Assembly (NCBI RefSeq): GCF_013363755.1
Contig: NZ_CP054840.1
Span: forward strand, 3,527,501-3,591,500
Origin: Comamonas antarctica
GTDB taxonomy: Bacteria > Pseudomonadota > Gammaproteobacteria > Burkholderiales > Burkholderiaceae_C
Length of the DNA stretch: 64,000 nucleotides
Reading direction: 5' to 3'
Each line of letters begins with the position of its first letter. The stretch's first letter is position 1. Made by a program: the position numbers and the translations under genes. This document shows positions 24,745 through 32,883 of the stretch, in pieces. The notes under the pieces were generated by a model that was not told where the DNA came from, searched no databases, and saw nothing but the letters and a program-made list of their open reading frames with translations.

Positions 24745-25145
24745 CACCCCTGGTACAGCGCGCTTCGGTACATATGCTCCAGCTCGCGCAGGCTGGACTC
24801 CTCGTTCAGCAGTCGTACGGCACGGTTCAATACCCGCGACTGCTCCGAGCCATCGCCAGCGCTGCCGGCCGCGGCGCGCAACTGCACCAGCGCATTGCCC
24901 AGGGCCTCGCGAAAACGCCCCGGCAGCAGCAGGTCGCGGTTGGCGATCGGCGGGCGCAGGGCCTGGTCCAGGCGGCTGTCCATCGACGGCTTTTGCAGCA
25001 GCTGGTCGAGGTGAGCGCGCACGCCGGTATCTGGCGGCGGCGCTTCGCTGCGTTCCGGCATGGGTGCGGCATTTTCCTGGCGCGCATAGGTGATGGTCTC
25101 TATGCCCCGATCAAGAACCAGGCTGGGGAGGCGAATATCTGCCAT
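24744..25145 (-). CDS. sctX: T3SS protein SctX (YscX-like)
   Basis: 133 residues. ATG 25145 is preferred over ATG 25151 because AAAGGA lies 7 bases before it and touches the earlier one. Family traits: N-terminal DIRLPSLVLDRGIETITYA, then LLLPGRFREALGNALVQLR, and a C-terminus ending LRELEHMYRSALYQG. YscX-type proteins are early secreted and needed for needle export, working with SctY and SctV, which follow directly. A GGAACC-N14-GTTACCCA promoter sits in the 104-base gap upstream. Confidence 0.88.
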   Translation of the reverse strand: MADIRLPSLVLDRGIETITYARQENAAPMPERSEAPPPDTGVRAHLDQLLQKPSMDSRLDQALRPPIANRDLLLPGRFREALGNALVQLRAAAGSAGDGSEQSRVLNRAVRLLNEESSLRELEHMYRSALYQG

Positions 25146-25199
25146 GGGCATGTCCTTTGTGTGGCGTAGGAGACTGTGGCAGACGCTCCATGCTCTGCA

Positions 25200-25227
25200 T
25201 GGGTAACAAAATGCCGGTACAGGTTCC
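25200..25227 (-). promoter_or_regulatory. ECF-type promoter for sctX-sctY-sctV
   Basis: Minus strand: GGAACC (25227-25222), 14 bases, GTTACCCA (25207-25200). The predicted start is about 48 bases before the sctX ATG. Same spacing as the sites at 26773, 26832, 45932 and 47135. Confidence 0.7.
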
Positions 25228-25249
25228 TGATGGCGGCGGCGTTGCGGGC

Positions 25250-25624
25250 CTAGCGCAACTGCGCCAGCCAGGTCTGCAGATGGCCGCCGAGGCGGTGCAC
25301 TTCGCGCGCATTGAGCCGCTCCAGCGGCAGGCGCGTGCCGGCCACCAGCCACTCACCCTGGGCCGTCTGGCGCCAGCCGATCTGCACCGGATCGGCAGCC
25401 GTCTCCGACTGCGCCACACGCTGCATGCCCTTGAAGACCAGACGCGCCGTGTCGAACTGCACCGGCTCGGCGTAATGCAGCACCACCTCCTCGCCCTGCA
25501 TCGAGGCCCCCAGCAGCGCGCCTGATGCGAGCCGCAGCTGCACATCTCCGCTGGCACCGGGCTCCAGCCCCTGCAGGCCGATATCCCGGCCGAATTCCGC
25601 AAGCACCTGCTCCAGCTGTCGCAT
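25250..25624 (-). CDS. T3SS chaperone, SycN-like
   Basis: 124 residues, ATG 25624 one base after the sctW stop. The alpha/beta pattern (EQVLAEFGRDIGLQGLEP, then GALLGASMQGEEVVLHYAEP, and a C-terminal helix HRLGGHLQTWLAQLR) fits small class I (CesT/SycN) chaperones. Order sctW-this-sctX-sctY-sctV equals Yersinia yopN-tyeA-sycN-yscX-yscY-lcrD, so its client is probably SctW. Confidence 0.75.
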   Translation of the reverse strand: MRQLEQVLAEFGRDIGLQGLEPGASGDVQLRLASGALLGASMQGEEVVLHYAEPVQFDTARLVFKGMQRVAQSETAADPVQIGWRQTAQGEWLVAGTRLPLERLNAREVHRLGGHLQTWLAQLR

Positions 25625-25625
25625 A

Positions 25626-26729
25626 TCAATACTCCTCAAGATCGATGGCCTGATCCAGCGCTTCCTGCGCGGCGGCAAACACCGCCTGGCGCTGGTCGGC
25701 GTCGATGAACACCTGCACCGGCATCTCGCGCAGCAGCGCCTTGACACGGGTCAGGAAGTGGATCTGCGGCGCGGGCGTGCCGGCGCCGCAGGTCGTGCTC
25801 AGGCTTGTGAAGCGCTGCGCCGACACCCACTTCTCGGCGCTGACATCGACCAGTCCGCGCATCAGTACCAGCGGCGACATGCTCGAGACGCCATGCTTTT
25901 GCGCCAGCTGGGCCTGCAATTCCTTGCAGCCATCGAGCACCGTGACGGTCACATTGAGATGGAACAGGTCCTGCACCAGGCTTTGCAGGCGCGCCGGCTC
26001 GCACGACGGGCGCGCGGACGACAGGTCCTGGCCCAGGGCCTGCGTCAGGCGCTGCAGCCCGGCGCCGAAATCCTTGTCGCCAAAGCGTTCGAGCGCCATC
26101 TTCAGCGTCGCCGCCAGCGTCGATTCGCCCAGCACCACATCGCGGTAGGCGGCCTGGAAATGGGCGATGTCGATGCGCTGGCTGCCGGCCTGCCTGGCGG
26201 TGCCCACGGTGTTGATGTCGGCGCGAATGGCCGGGCCGTGCGACATCTCCAGGTCCTGCAGCGACTCGCGCAGGGCTTCGAGAATGTCTCCGGCCACACC
26301 CTCGCGCTCGCCCTGCTGCAGCGCGTATTGCAAGGCCATGAACTGTTCGGTCGGCCCGCTGAACGCTTCGCGCGCATGCTGCGCCGGATCGCCCATGCCC
26401 GACAGCATGCGCTTGGCCAGGTGCACCAGCTGCTCCGGGTCCTCGCTGGCCTGGGCCGCGTCCATATAGGCCATGATGGCCTCGGCGCCCATGATCTCCA
26501 GCGACCGTACGGCCTCTTTCTTGCGCTCCGAGGAATGCTTGCTTTCCGCCTTCTCGGCGTGGTGCATGCTGATTTCCTCGGCGGCGTCGGACAGCATCGA
26601 GTCGACTTCGTCGACCTGCACCTGCTGGCCCGCAAACTGCCCGACCGCGGCCTGGCTGTTGCCGCCGGCACGGCTTTGCAATCCGGTGCCGTCAAACGAC
26701 GAGGTATTGAAGGATTCGACTCTGGTCAT
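25626..26729 (-). CDS. sctW: T3SS gatekeeper SctW (YopN-TyeA/BopN-like)
   Basis: 367 residues from the ATG at 26729 (MTRVESFNTSS); the frame is open up to 26810 but lacks support there. Disordered secretion-signal-like N-terminus, then HrpJ/YopN helices (ALQYALQQGEREGVAGDILE) and a TyeA-like C-terminal domain (LLREMPVQVFIDADQRQAV), so YopN and TyeA are fused, as in SctW of several systems. The protein blocks effector export until contact and controls translocator-effector order. An ECF-type promoter lies about 45 bases upstream. Confidence 0.9.
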   Translation of the reverse strand: MTRVESFNTSSFDGTGLQSRAGGNSQAAVGQFAGQQVQVDEVDSMLSDAAEEISMHHAEKAESKHSSERKKEAVRSLEIMGAEAIMAYMDAAQASEDPEQLVHLAKRMLSGMGDPAQHAREAFSGPTEQFMALQYALQQGEREGVAGDILEALRESLQDLEMSHGPAIRADINTVGTARQAGSQRIDIAHFQAAYRDVVLGESTLAATLKMALERFGDKDFGAGLQRLTQALGQDLSSARPSCEPARLQSLVQDLFHLNVTVTVLDGCKELQAQLAQKHGVSSMSPLVLMRGLVDVSAEKWVSAQRFTSLSTTCGAGTPAPQIHFLTRVKALLREMPVQVFIDADQRQAVFAAAQEALDQAIDLEEY

Positions 26730-26772
26730 GTCAGTGGCGAGTGAAGGGCCGGCAAGCGCGTGCCGTGTCTTG

Positions 26773-26800
26773 TCTGTAACCCCGGGCCGCACTTCGTTCC
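26773..26800 (-). promoter_or_regulatory. ECF-type promoter for sctW operon
   Basis: Minus strand: GGAACG (26800-26795), 14 bases, GTTACAGA (26780-26773). Predicted start about 37 bases before the sctW ATG. Back-to-back with the plus-strand site at 26832. Confidence 0.7.
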
Positions 26801-26831
26801 GCGCGCGCAAGACACCGCGGCATATTTACCG

Positions 26832-26859
26832 GGAACTTGGCTTCAGACGCAGTTACTCA
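26832..26859 (+). promoter_or_regulatory. ECF-type promoter for the main T3SS operon
   Basis: GGAACT (26832-26837), 14 bases, GTTACTCA (26852-26859). Predicted start about 58 bases before the ATG at 26925. One of five sites with identical spacing. Confidence 0.75.
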
Positions 26860-26924
26860 ACGGGACAAGACAGGGCGCAGCAAGCGCCATTGCGTTCACC
26901 CGTTGATTTTTCAGGAGCGTTGGC

Positions 26925-27224
26925 ATGGCCACCCAAGATTCCACCGAGAGCCTCATGGCCAAGGCCCAGGCTTTGATCGAAAAGGTCCAACGAGACCTGG
27001 AATCAGGCGATCAGCAAATCCGCAACCAGGGGCTGGATCCGCAGAAGGTGCGCACTACTTTGCAGGACCAGCTGACGCCGCAGGCCAGCGCTGAAGCACG
27101 CGCAGCCTTTGAAGCCGACATGGCCGCCGTCGACCAGGAAGTCGGCGAGGAACGTGCCCGCGCCTCGTTTGCCACGCCGGCCAGGAGCAGTGGCGGCCCG
27201 CGCCGGCCGCGCTCCATGATCTGA
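26925..27224 (+). CDS. Small T3SS-operon protein of unknown function
   Basis: 99 residues, first gene of the main T3SS operon. Helical and highly charged in the first 80 residues (SLMAKAQALIEKVQRDLESG, then QLTPQASAEARAAFEADM), with a flexible basic C-terminus ending GGPRRPRSMI. No signal peptide or hydrophobic helix. First position and co-expression with the filament proteins suggest a secreted or chaperone-type protein, but I cannot name a family. Confidence 0.75.
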   Translation: MATQDSTESLMAKAQALIEKVQRDLESGDQQIRNQGLDPQKVRTTLQDQLTPQASAEARAAFEADMAAVDQEVGEERARASFATPARSSGGPRRPRSMI

Positions 27225-27243
27225 ACCACAGGAGGACTCTCCC

Positions 27244-27954
27244 ATGAGCGACGTCAGTGCCGTCTCCTTCGTGTCGAGCGCGGCCCAGCTGGAAGGACTG
27301 GATCTGGAAACCGCGCTGATGTCCGTGCAGAGCCAACGCGCCAATCTGCTCGAGGCACAGCTCGAGGGGCAGTTGAAGGAAGTGCAGGAGCGCAACGCGC
27401 AGATCGGCAAGCTCAATGAAGCCCTGGGCGCCGCGCGCGAACTTTCGGCACGGTTCTCCGAAAAGGATGGCTCGACGAAAAAGTTCTCGGAACTGATCGA
27501 CAGCGAAAGCAAGGCCATCGAAAAGACAGATAGCTGGAAAGCCGAGGCCAAGTCCATCAAGGACAGCTTCAGCAAGGAAGAACTCGAGATCTACAACGCG
27601 AAAGATTTCGCGGTGCAAGACACCTTCGGAAAAGAAGGCTTGGAGAGAAAACAGCTGCTCGCTGCCAAGCTGACCGTCCCCGACGACCGGACCGTCACCG
27701 GCCAGGGGCTCGAGAAGCTCGCGAACGCCGCCAGCGCCGCTGGCATCAGCTTCGACGTCAATAACAAAGGCGAGCTGGAGAAGGCCATTGAAAACCTCAA
27801 ATCGATGATCGACACGCAGAGCAACAGCCAGCAGATGGACATGCTGCGCCTGCAAAGCCTGTCCAACAAGCGCAACGAGGCGTTTGACACCATGACCAAC
27901 TTCGTCAAGAAGATGCAGGACAGCCGCTCCTCCATCATCGGCAACATGCGCTGA
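27244..27954 (+). CDS. T3SS filament/tip protein, Bsp22/EspA-like, copy 1
   Basis: 236 residues; preceded by AGGAGG-type bases (ACAGGAGGACT). N-terminal helix LDLETALMSVQSQRANLLEA, central variable charged region (~60-180), and conserved C-terminal coil QMDMLRLQSLSNKRNEAFD ending IIGNMR. Coiled-coil ends with a variable middle are typical of EspA/Bsp22-type proteins that polymerise on the needle. Placement before a SycD chaperone and the translocators fits. Lower GC in its middle than its neighbours. Paralog of the next gene. Confidence 0.8.
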   Translation: MSDVSAVSFVSSAAQLEGLDLETALMSVQSQRANLLEAQLEGQLKEVQERNAQIGKLNEALGAARELSARFSEKDGSTKKFSELIDSESKAIEKTDSWKAEAKSIKDSFSKEELEIYNAKDFAVQDTFGKEGLERKQLLAAKLTVPDDRTVTGQGLEKLANAASAAGISFDVNNKGELEKAIENLKSMIDTQSNSQQMDMLRLQSLSNKRNEAFDTMTNFVKKMQDSRSSIIGNMR

Positions 27955-27971
27955 GTCGCGAGGAACTTTCC

Positions 27972-28664
27972 ATGCAAATCCAGGGATCAAGCAGCGTCGC
28001 AGGCATGTCCGTGCAAGGCATGGACATCGAGACCACGCTGCTGGCGGTACAAAGCCAGCGCGCTTCGCTGCTGGAAAACCAGCTGCGCGGCCAGCTGGAA
28101 ACGGTGACGGCCAAGAACGACGCCATCAGCCAGGCCAATGAACAGCTCACCGCCAAGCGCATCGAACTGGCGGCGCTCGAGGCCAGCAATGCAGGCGGCG
28201 AGGCCAGCCCCAGCGACCTCAAGCTGCTCATGCAGCAACTGGAGTCGGTAAGCAATTTCAGCGGCGGGGACGACAAATGGATCGGACTGGGCCAGGGCTG
28301 GGGCCAGGATGGCGGCGCTGCATCGAATGAACTGCTGACGCGCATCAAGGACCTGGGACTTTCCAATCTCGTCGAACCGAAGGACATCGATGCGAACGGA
28401 ACGATGGACGCGACCGGCGCCACCATCAAGGACTGGATGACGCAGATCAAAGCCATCCAAGACCGGTCCGCGAATATCGCCACCCTGAAGGTCGACATGG
28501 AAAACCTCAAGACCGGCATCGACTCTTTGAGCAACGCCCAGCAGATGGACATGCTGCGCCTGCAAAGCCTGTCCAACAAGCGCAACGAAGCCTTCGACGT
28601 GATGACCAACTTCATGAAGAAGATGCAAGACAACCGCTCCGGCATCATCGGCAACATGCGCTGA
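27972..28664 (+). CDS. T3SS filament/tip protein, Bsp22/EspA-like, copy 2
   Basis: 230 residues, 17 bases after copy 1. Shares the N-terminal helix (MDIETTLLAVQSQRASLLEN) and nearly the whole last 40 residues with copy 1, while the middle (~60-180, with GGDDKWIGLGQGWGQDGG) is different. A tandem duplication with divergent centres. One copy may be the filament and the other a cap or tip, or they co-polymerise. Confidence 0.8.
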   Translation: MQIQGSSSVAGMSVQGMDIETTLLAVQSQRASLLENQLRGQLETVTAKNDAISQANEQLTAKRIELAALEASNAGGEASPSDLKLLMQQLESVSNFSGGDDKWIGLGQGWGQDGGAASNELLTRIKDLGLSNLVEPKDIDANGTMDATGATIKDWMTQIKAIQDRSANIATLKVDMENLKTGIDSLSNAQQMDMLRLQSLSNKRNEAFDVMTNFMKKMQDNRSGIIGNMR

Positions 28665-28679
28665 AAGGAACCCTGCGCC

Positions 28680-29186
28680 ATGACCACCGCTTCGACACCG
28701 TCCCTTTCCGAGCAGGCGCTGGAACTGCTGAGCCATGGCACCGGGCTGGGCGACATCATGGGCTACGGCGACACCGAATACGAAGCTATGTACGCGCTGG
28801 GCCACAACCACTACAGCCAGGAGCGCTACCTCGATGCGGCCAAGTGCTTTGGTTTTCTGGTGGCGCACAACACCATGGAGCGACGCTACCTGAGCGCCTA
28901 CGCATCCACGCTGCAGATGCTCAAGCGCTACCGCGAAGCCATCCAGTACCACTCGGTCGCCTCGGTCATGGACCTCGAAGACCCGTTGCCGACCTTCCAT
29001 ACCGCGGAATGCTTCTTGGCGCTGGAGATGCACGAGGAAGCGCGCCAAGCCCTGGATCTGGTGCTGGCGCAGTGCGACAAACCGCATTGGCACGTGCTGC
29101 GCCAGCGCTGCGAAGCGCTGCTGGCATTGCTCGCTGATGCGGTCAGCGACAGCTCCCGATCGCAGGCGAAGGAGGGACCGCAATGA
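28680..29186 (+). CDS. T3SS class II chaperone, SycD/LcrH/BcrH1-like
   Basis: 168 residues with three TPR-like repeats: YEAMYALGHNHYSQERYLDA, RRYLSAYASTLQMLKRYREA, PTFHTAECFLALEMHEEARQ. SycD-type chaperones bind the hydrophobic translocators before export; both are coded just downstream. Overlaps the next start by 4 bases. GGAACC just before its ATG serves as the ribosome site and is not the promoter motif. Confidence 0.92.
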   Translation: MTTASTPSLSEQALELLSHGTGLGDIMGYGDTEYEAMYALGHNHYSQERYLDAAKCFGFLVAHNTMERRYLSAYASTLQMLKRYREAIQYHSVASVMDLEDPLPTFHTAECFLALEMHEEARQALDLVLAQCDKPHWHVLRQRCEALLALLADAVSDSSRSQAKEGPQ

Positions 29187-30427
29187 ACCAGATTGCCAGC
29201 GTCGGCTCGCCTTTCACGCCGGGAGCAGCGTCGCTGTCGCCCCTCCCCGGCACGGCAGAGCCCTTGGCCGCCGGTGTACACGCCCTCGACAGCGCCGAAT
29301 TGCTTGGCAACCAGGCCAAGGCCGGCCAGGGCGGCGCAGCAGCAGCAGCAGCAGCAGCGTCGGCGGCGCTGATCTCCAATGCCAATGGCGCGCCCAGCAT
29401 CGGCAATATCGCCATCAATTTCTCGGCCGAAGACCTGTCGGCGGCACTGCTGGTGCTGCAGGGCGAGACCCAGGACGCCCAGTTGCGCACCGCCAAGGAG
29501 GGGCTGGGCGTGACGCGGCTGAAGATGGAGGAGAACCACAAGAAGTCGCAGGAGAAGATCGACACGTGGATCAAGAAAGGCGAAAGCGCGGCCGCCAAGG
29601 GCAAGCTGGGCGGCATTTTCAGCTGGATCGGCAAGCTTGCCTCCTTTCTCGCCACGGCCATTGCCACGGTGGCGCTGGCCGTTGCCACGCCGTTCACCGC
29701 CGGCGCGACCGCGCCGCTGCTGGCGCTGGCCATCGTCGGCCTGGTCGGCTCCACCATGAGCCTGGCCTCGTCGATCAGCCAGGCCGCAGGCGGGCCGCCG
29801 CTGGAGATCAGCACCCTCATGACCAAGGCCTGCTCGGTATTCCTCAAGGCCGTGGGCGTGCCCGAGGAAAAGCTCGAGGCCGCGAGCCGCGTCATGGCCG
29901 GTGCGCTGGGCTTTATGACCGGCGCGATGCTGGCCGATCCGCAACTGCTGGGCGGCATGGTCTCCTCCGTCGCCCAGTTGACCATCACCGACCAGAACAA
30001 GGCGGCCATCGTCGGCCTGGTCTTATCGACGCTGGCCTGCGTCGCGTTGTCGGTCGTCACCAGCCTGGCCACGGGCGGCGCGGGCGCGGGCAAATCCATT
30101 GCCGACATCACCAAGAGCATTCCCCAATTGGCCCAGGTCGCCCAGCACGTGGCCGGCGCGACATCGAGCCTGAGTTCGATGGCGGCCGCCGGCGTGGGCA
30201 TCGGCATAGCCGTCGACGAACACGCCGCTGCATCGGCACAGGTCGACAGAAAGCTGTTTTCCGCGCTGCTGGTCAAGCTGCAGGCGCAGATGGAAGAAGA
30301 CCAGGAGCTGATCAAGAAAGTCGTCCAGGAAATCCAGGACGCATTCAACGTGGTCTCCCAGATGGTCGCGGCCGCGGGAGCAAGCCGCCTGCAGATTGCC
30401 GCCAACCTTGTCCGCGTCACAGCCTGA
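29183..30427 (+). CDS. sctE: T3SS hydrophobic translocator SctE (YopB/BopB-like)
   Basis: 414 residues. An N-terminal amphipathic and coiled region leads to two long hydrophobic segments, about 150-200 (LATAIATVALAVATPFTAGA) and about 272-300 (IVGLVLSTLACVALSVVTSL). A helical C-terminus follows (KLQAQMEEDQELIKKVVQEI). This two-helix pattern marks the YopB/IpaB/SipB pore subunit. With SctB it inserts in the host membrane. Confidence 0.92.
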   Translation: MNQIASVGSPFTPGAASLSPLPGTAEPLAAGVHALDSAELLGNQAKAGQGGAAAAAAAASAALISNANGAPSIGNIAINFSAEDLSAALLVLQGETQDAQLRTAKEGLGVTRLKMEENHKKSQEKIDTWIKKGESAAAKGKLGGIFSWIGKLASFLATAIATVALAVATPFTAGATAPLLALAIVGLVGSTMSLASSISQAAGGPPLEISTLMTKACSVFLKAVGVPEEKLEAASRVMAGALGFMTGAMLADPQLLGGMVSSVAQLTITDQNKAAIVGLVLSTLACVALSVVTSLATGGAGAGKSIADITKSIPQLAQVAQHVAGATSSLSSMAAAGVGIGIAVDEHAAASAQVDRKLFSALLVKLQAQMEEDQELIKKVVQEIQDAFNVVSQMVAAAGASRLQIAANLVRVTA

Positions 30428-30446
30428 ACAACCGAAAGCCCAACCC

Positions 30447-31490
30447 ATGTCCAACATCGACTCGTCCATTCGCCAGGCGGCCTACCAGCCCGGATTGGCT
30501 GAGGAAGCCGCGCTGGCGGCCCGCGGCAAGAAGACGGCGCAAGCTGGCACGAGCCTGGCAAACGTGGCCCATTCCCAGGCCGAGGCAGCGCGCACGCTGG
30601 CGTCGGTTGACGCCTTCAAGACCACCGGCATGCAGCGGGCTACGGTCGGTGCGGCCTCAGTGGCCGCACAGGGGCAGTTGCGCAGCGATCTGGCGGCTGC
30701 CGAGGCCCATCAGTCGGTCGACATCTACGCCATCATGGGCCTGATACAGAAGTCGGCGCAGGAGATGCGCAATGTCAACCGAGAGATACGCGCCGGTGAA
30801 CTCGATGCCCAGGTCGGCGAGTTTCTGAGTGCGGCCGACGACATGCAGGAAGCTGCCACCTTCCGCCTCGCCGCAGGCATAGTCCAGGGCTCGGTGCAGA
30901 TGCTCGCGGCGGGTGCGCAGGCCGTTGGCAGCATACGCGCCGCGCAGAAATCGGCGCAGGCCATGAATCCGCAAAGCCAAGCCGCGCAGCTCAAGGACAG
31001 CGCCCAGAAGATGAACGACAGCGCCGCGAAATTCACCACCGAGGCCCAAGACCTGCGCACCCAGGCCGGCGTCGCCAAGAGTCGCACCACAGTGCAAAAC
31101 CTGCAAGCCAAAGCGCAGGCGGCGGAGGGCAAGGCCGACTACCTGCGCACCAATGCGCGCTCCATGGACAAGATGGTGGCCGACAAGCAGGCGCAGGTGG
31201 ACGGGTTCAATGAGAGCGCGCGCAGTCTCAGCAGCAACGGGGACACGGCCGGCAAGCTCCTGGGCGGCCTGGGCGAGATCGCCACGTCAGGTTTGAAATT
31301 CGCCGCCGACTCCGCCGATGCCAGCGCCCGGCGCCATGAGGCACGCGCCAAGCTGCATGAATCGGCTTCGGCGGGCGCCAATGAAATGATGCAGCAGATG
31401 ATGGACGTGATTCACGATGTCAAGGACAAGCTGGACTCCATCGACCAGTCGCGCATTGAAACCACCCGCGACATCGCCCGCAATATCTGA
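30447..31490 (+). CDS. sctB: T3SS translocator SctB (YopD/BopD-like)
   Basis: 347 residues, ATG 30447 (an upstream in-frame start at 30396 overlaps sctE). One moderately hydrophobic segment around 140-160 (LAAGIVQGSVQMLAAGAQA) and long coiled-coil regions (~165-280), plus an amphipathic C-terminus (IHDVKDKLDSIDQSRIETT). Fits the smaller pore subunit. Confidence 0.88.
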   Translation: MSNIDSSIRQAAYQPGLAEEAALAARGKKTAQAGTSLANVAHSQAEAARTLASVDAFKTTGMQRATVGAASVAAQGQLRSDLAAAEAHQSVDIYAIMGLIQKSAQEMRNVNREIRAGELDAQVGEFLSAADDMQEAATFRLAAGIVQGSVQMLAAGAQAVGSIRAAQKSAQAMNPQSQAAQLKDSAQKMNDSAAKFTTEAQDLRTQAGVAKSRTTVQNLQAKAQAAEGKADYLRTNARSMDKMVADKQAQVDGFNESARSLSSNGDTAGKLLGGLGEIATSGLKFAADSADASARRHEARAKLHESASAGANEMMQQMMDVIHDVKDKLDSIDQSRIETTRDIARNI

Positions 31491-31502
31491 GCCGGGCCCG
31501 CG

Positions 31503-32000
31503 ATGACCTCTTCCCACACCAACGACACCGCGCATCGCCTGGCTTCCCTGGTGGCCTGCTATGTCGGCGACCTCGAGAAGCTGCCCGGCAGCCAGCGCCT
31601 GAGCCAAGACAGCCTGGCCACGGTCTATGCCATGGCCTGCACCCTGCTGCAATCCGGCCAGCTGCCGCAGGCCAGTGCCTACTTCTCGTTCCTGCTGCTG
31701 TACGCGCCCACGCACCCCGACTACCTTTGCGCGCGCGCCAGCTGTGCCTTGCAGGAAGGCGATCCCGCCCTGGCAATGGACCTGCTGTCGCTGGCGCTCT
31801 ATGTGAAGCCCGAATCCTGTGCCATCGCGCTGGCGCTGGCCGAAGCCATGGTCGGCGCCGGTGCCAATGAAGGCGCACGCCCGCTCCTGCAGCAGATCCT
31901 GCGGCTGGCCGCGCTGCCCGCAGACGCGACCGTGCGGGCACGCGCCGAACTGCGGCTGCAAACCCTCCAGACGGAGCCCGCGTCGCATGCAGCCTCCTGA
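31503..32000 (+). CDS. T3SS class II chaperone, SycD-like (BcrH2-like)
   Basis: 165 residues of TPR type: ATVYAMACTLLQSGQLPQAS, AYFSFLLLYAPTHPDYLCAR, ALAMDLLSLALYVKPESC. A second SycD-family chaperone behind the translocators, as in Bordetella, where BcrH1 and BcrH2 flank bopB/bopD. Client probably SctE or SctB. Overlaps the next gene by 14 bases. Confidence 0.85.
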   Translation: MTSSHTNDTAHRLASLVACYVGDLEKLPGSQRLSQDSLATVYAMACTLLQSGQLPQASAYFSFLLLYAPTHPDYLCARASCALQEGDPALAMDLLSLALYVKPESCAIALALAEAMVGAGANEGARPLLQQILRLAALPADATVRARAELRLQTLQTEPASHAAS

Positions 32001-32439
32001 CAAAGGCGACGTCCAGCTGCTCATCCAGGTCGGCTTTCTTGCCGCCGGCCGGGGGGACGTGGCCGCGGCGCTGCGCATCTTCGAGGCGCTGGCCGTGCTG
32101 CGCCCTGAGCAGGCATTTGCATTTGTCGGCCTGGGCAGCGCGCTGATGAATGCCGGGCGCGCCGGCGAAGCCGTGCAGCGGCTGCAGGCCGTCAGCCTGC
32201 CGCCCGGTGCCGAAGCGGACATGCTGGACAGCTTCAAGGCCTTGGCGCTGCAGCTTGCCGGCCGCCACAGCGAAAGCCGTTCCCTGCTGCGCCAGCTGGT
32301 GCTGCGCGCAGGCTCCGTTGCACGTTCGCCAGGCGCCCGGCTGGCTGCGCGCCTACTGGGCGAAGCGTCCGACAAGCCGCCCATACCCGCAGGCGCAGCG
32401 CCCTGGCGGCCGGCGCCGAGGGCCGTCCCGTTTTCCTGA
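31987..32439 (+). CDS. T3SS TPR chaperone, YscG-like
   Basis: 150 residues, ATG 31987 inside the previous gene's end. Helical repeats LLIQVGFLAAGRGDVAAALR, AFVGLGSALMNAGRAGEAVQ, LALQLAGRHSESRSLLRQLV, then a Pro-rich tail. Position just before sctI and the TPR pattern fit the YscG/SctG partner of the YscE-like needle chaperone coded at 20020. Confidence 0.75.
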   Translation: MQPPDKGDVQLLIQVGFLAAGRGDVAAALRIFEALAVLRPEQAFAFVGLGSALMNAGRAGEAVQRLQAVSLPPGAEADMLDSFKALALQLAGRHSESRSLLRQLVLRAGSVARSPGARLAARLLGEASDKPPIPAGAAPWRPAPRAVPFS

Positions 32440-32454
32440 TCCCGAGGAACGTCC

Positions 32455-32883
32455 ATGGAAATCATCACCGGCCCTGTTTCCGCCCCGCCGCAACGCCTGG
32501 CGGCCAGCGTCACCGCCCCTCCTGATGCTGCGGCAACGGAGCGCTTCTCGACGCTGATGGCGCCCTCCGCGGCCGAGTCACCGGGGGCAGTTGCGCAGAG
32601 CATCCCCGCGGTGGACGTGCAGGCCCTGGAGCCTGCTGCCGCCAAAGCCCCGGCCAATCTCGGCGACCGCATCCTCAGCGGCACGCAGAACATGTCCGAT
32701 GAATTCCGCAGCAGCTGGGCACGGGTGTACGAGATCCTGCGTGCCCAGAACCCGGAACTCAGCATGCAGGACATGTTCAAGCTGCAACTGCATCTGACCC
32801 AGATGTCGGTGCAATACGACATGTTCGGCAAGGCCGTGAGCCGGGCCACCCAGAACTTCGACCAACTGGTACGCGTGCAATGA
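32455..32883 (+). CDS. sctI: T3SS inner rod protein SctI
   Basis: 142 residues; Ala/Pro-rich first half, then conserved helices ending in MQDMFKLQLHLTQMSVQYDM and FGKAVSRATQNFDQLVRVQ, typical of YscI/BscI rod subunits. Overlaps sctJ by 4 bases. Confidence 0.9.
   Translation: MEIITGPVSAPPQRLAASVTAPPDAAATERFSTLMAPSAAESPGAVAQSIPAVDVQALEPAAAKAPANLGDRILSGTQNMSDEFRSSWARVYEILRAQNPELSMQDMFKLQLHLTQMSVQYDMFGKAVSRATQNFDQLVRVQ

Noticed and set aside
28667..28679. GGAACC before the SycD-like gene as a promoter
   Set aside because: It is 6 bases from the ATG, acts as the ribosome site, and has no GTTAC box 14 bases on.
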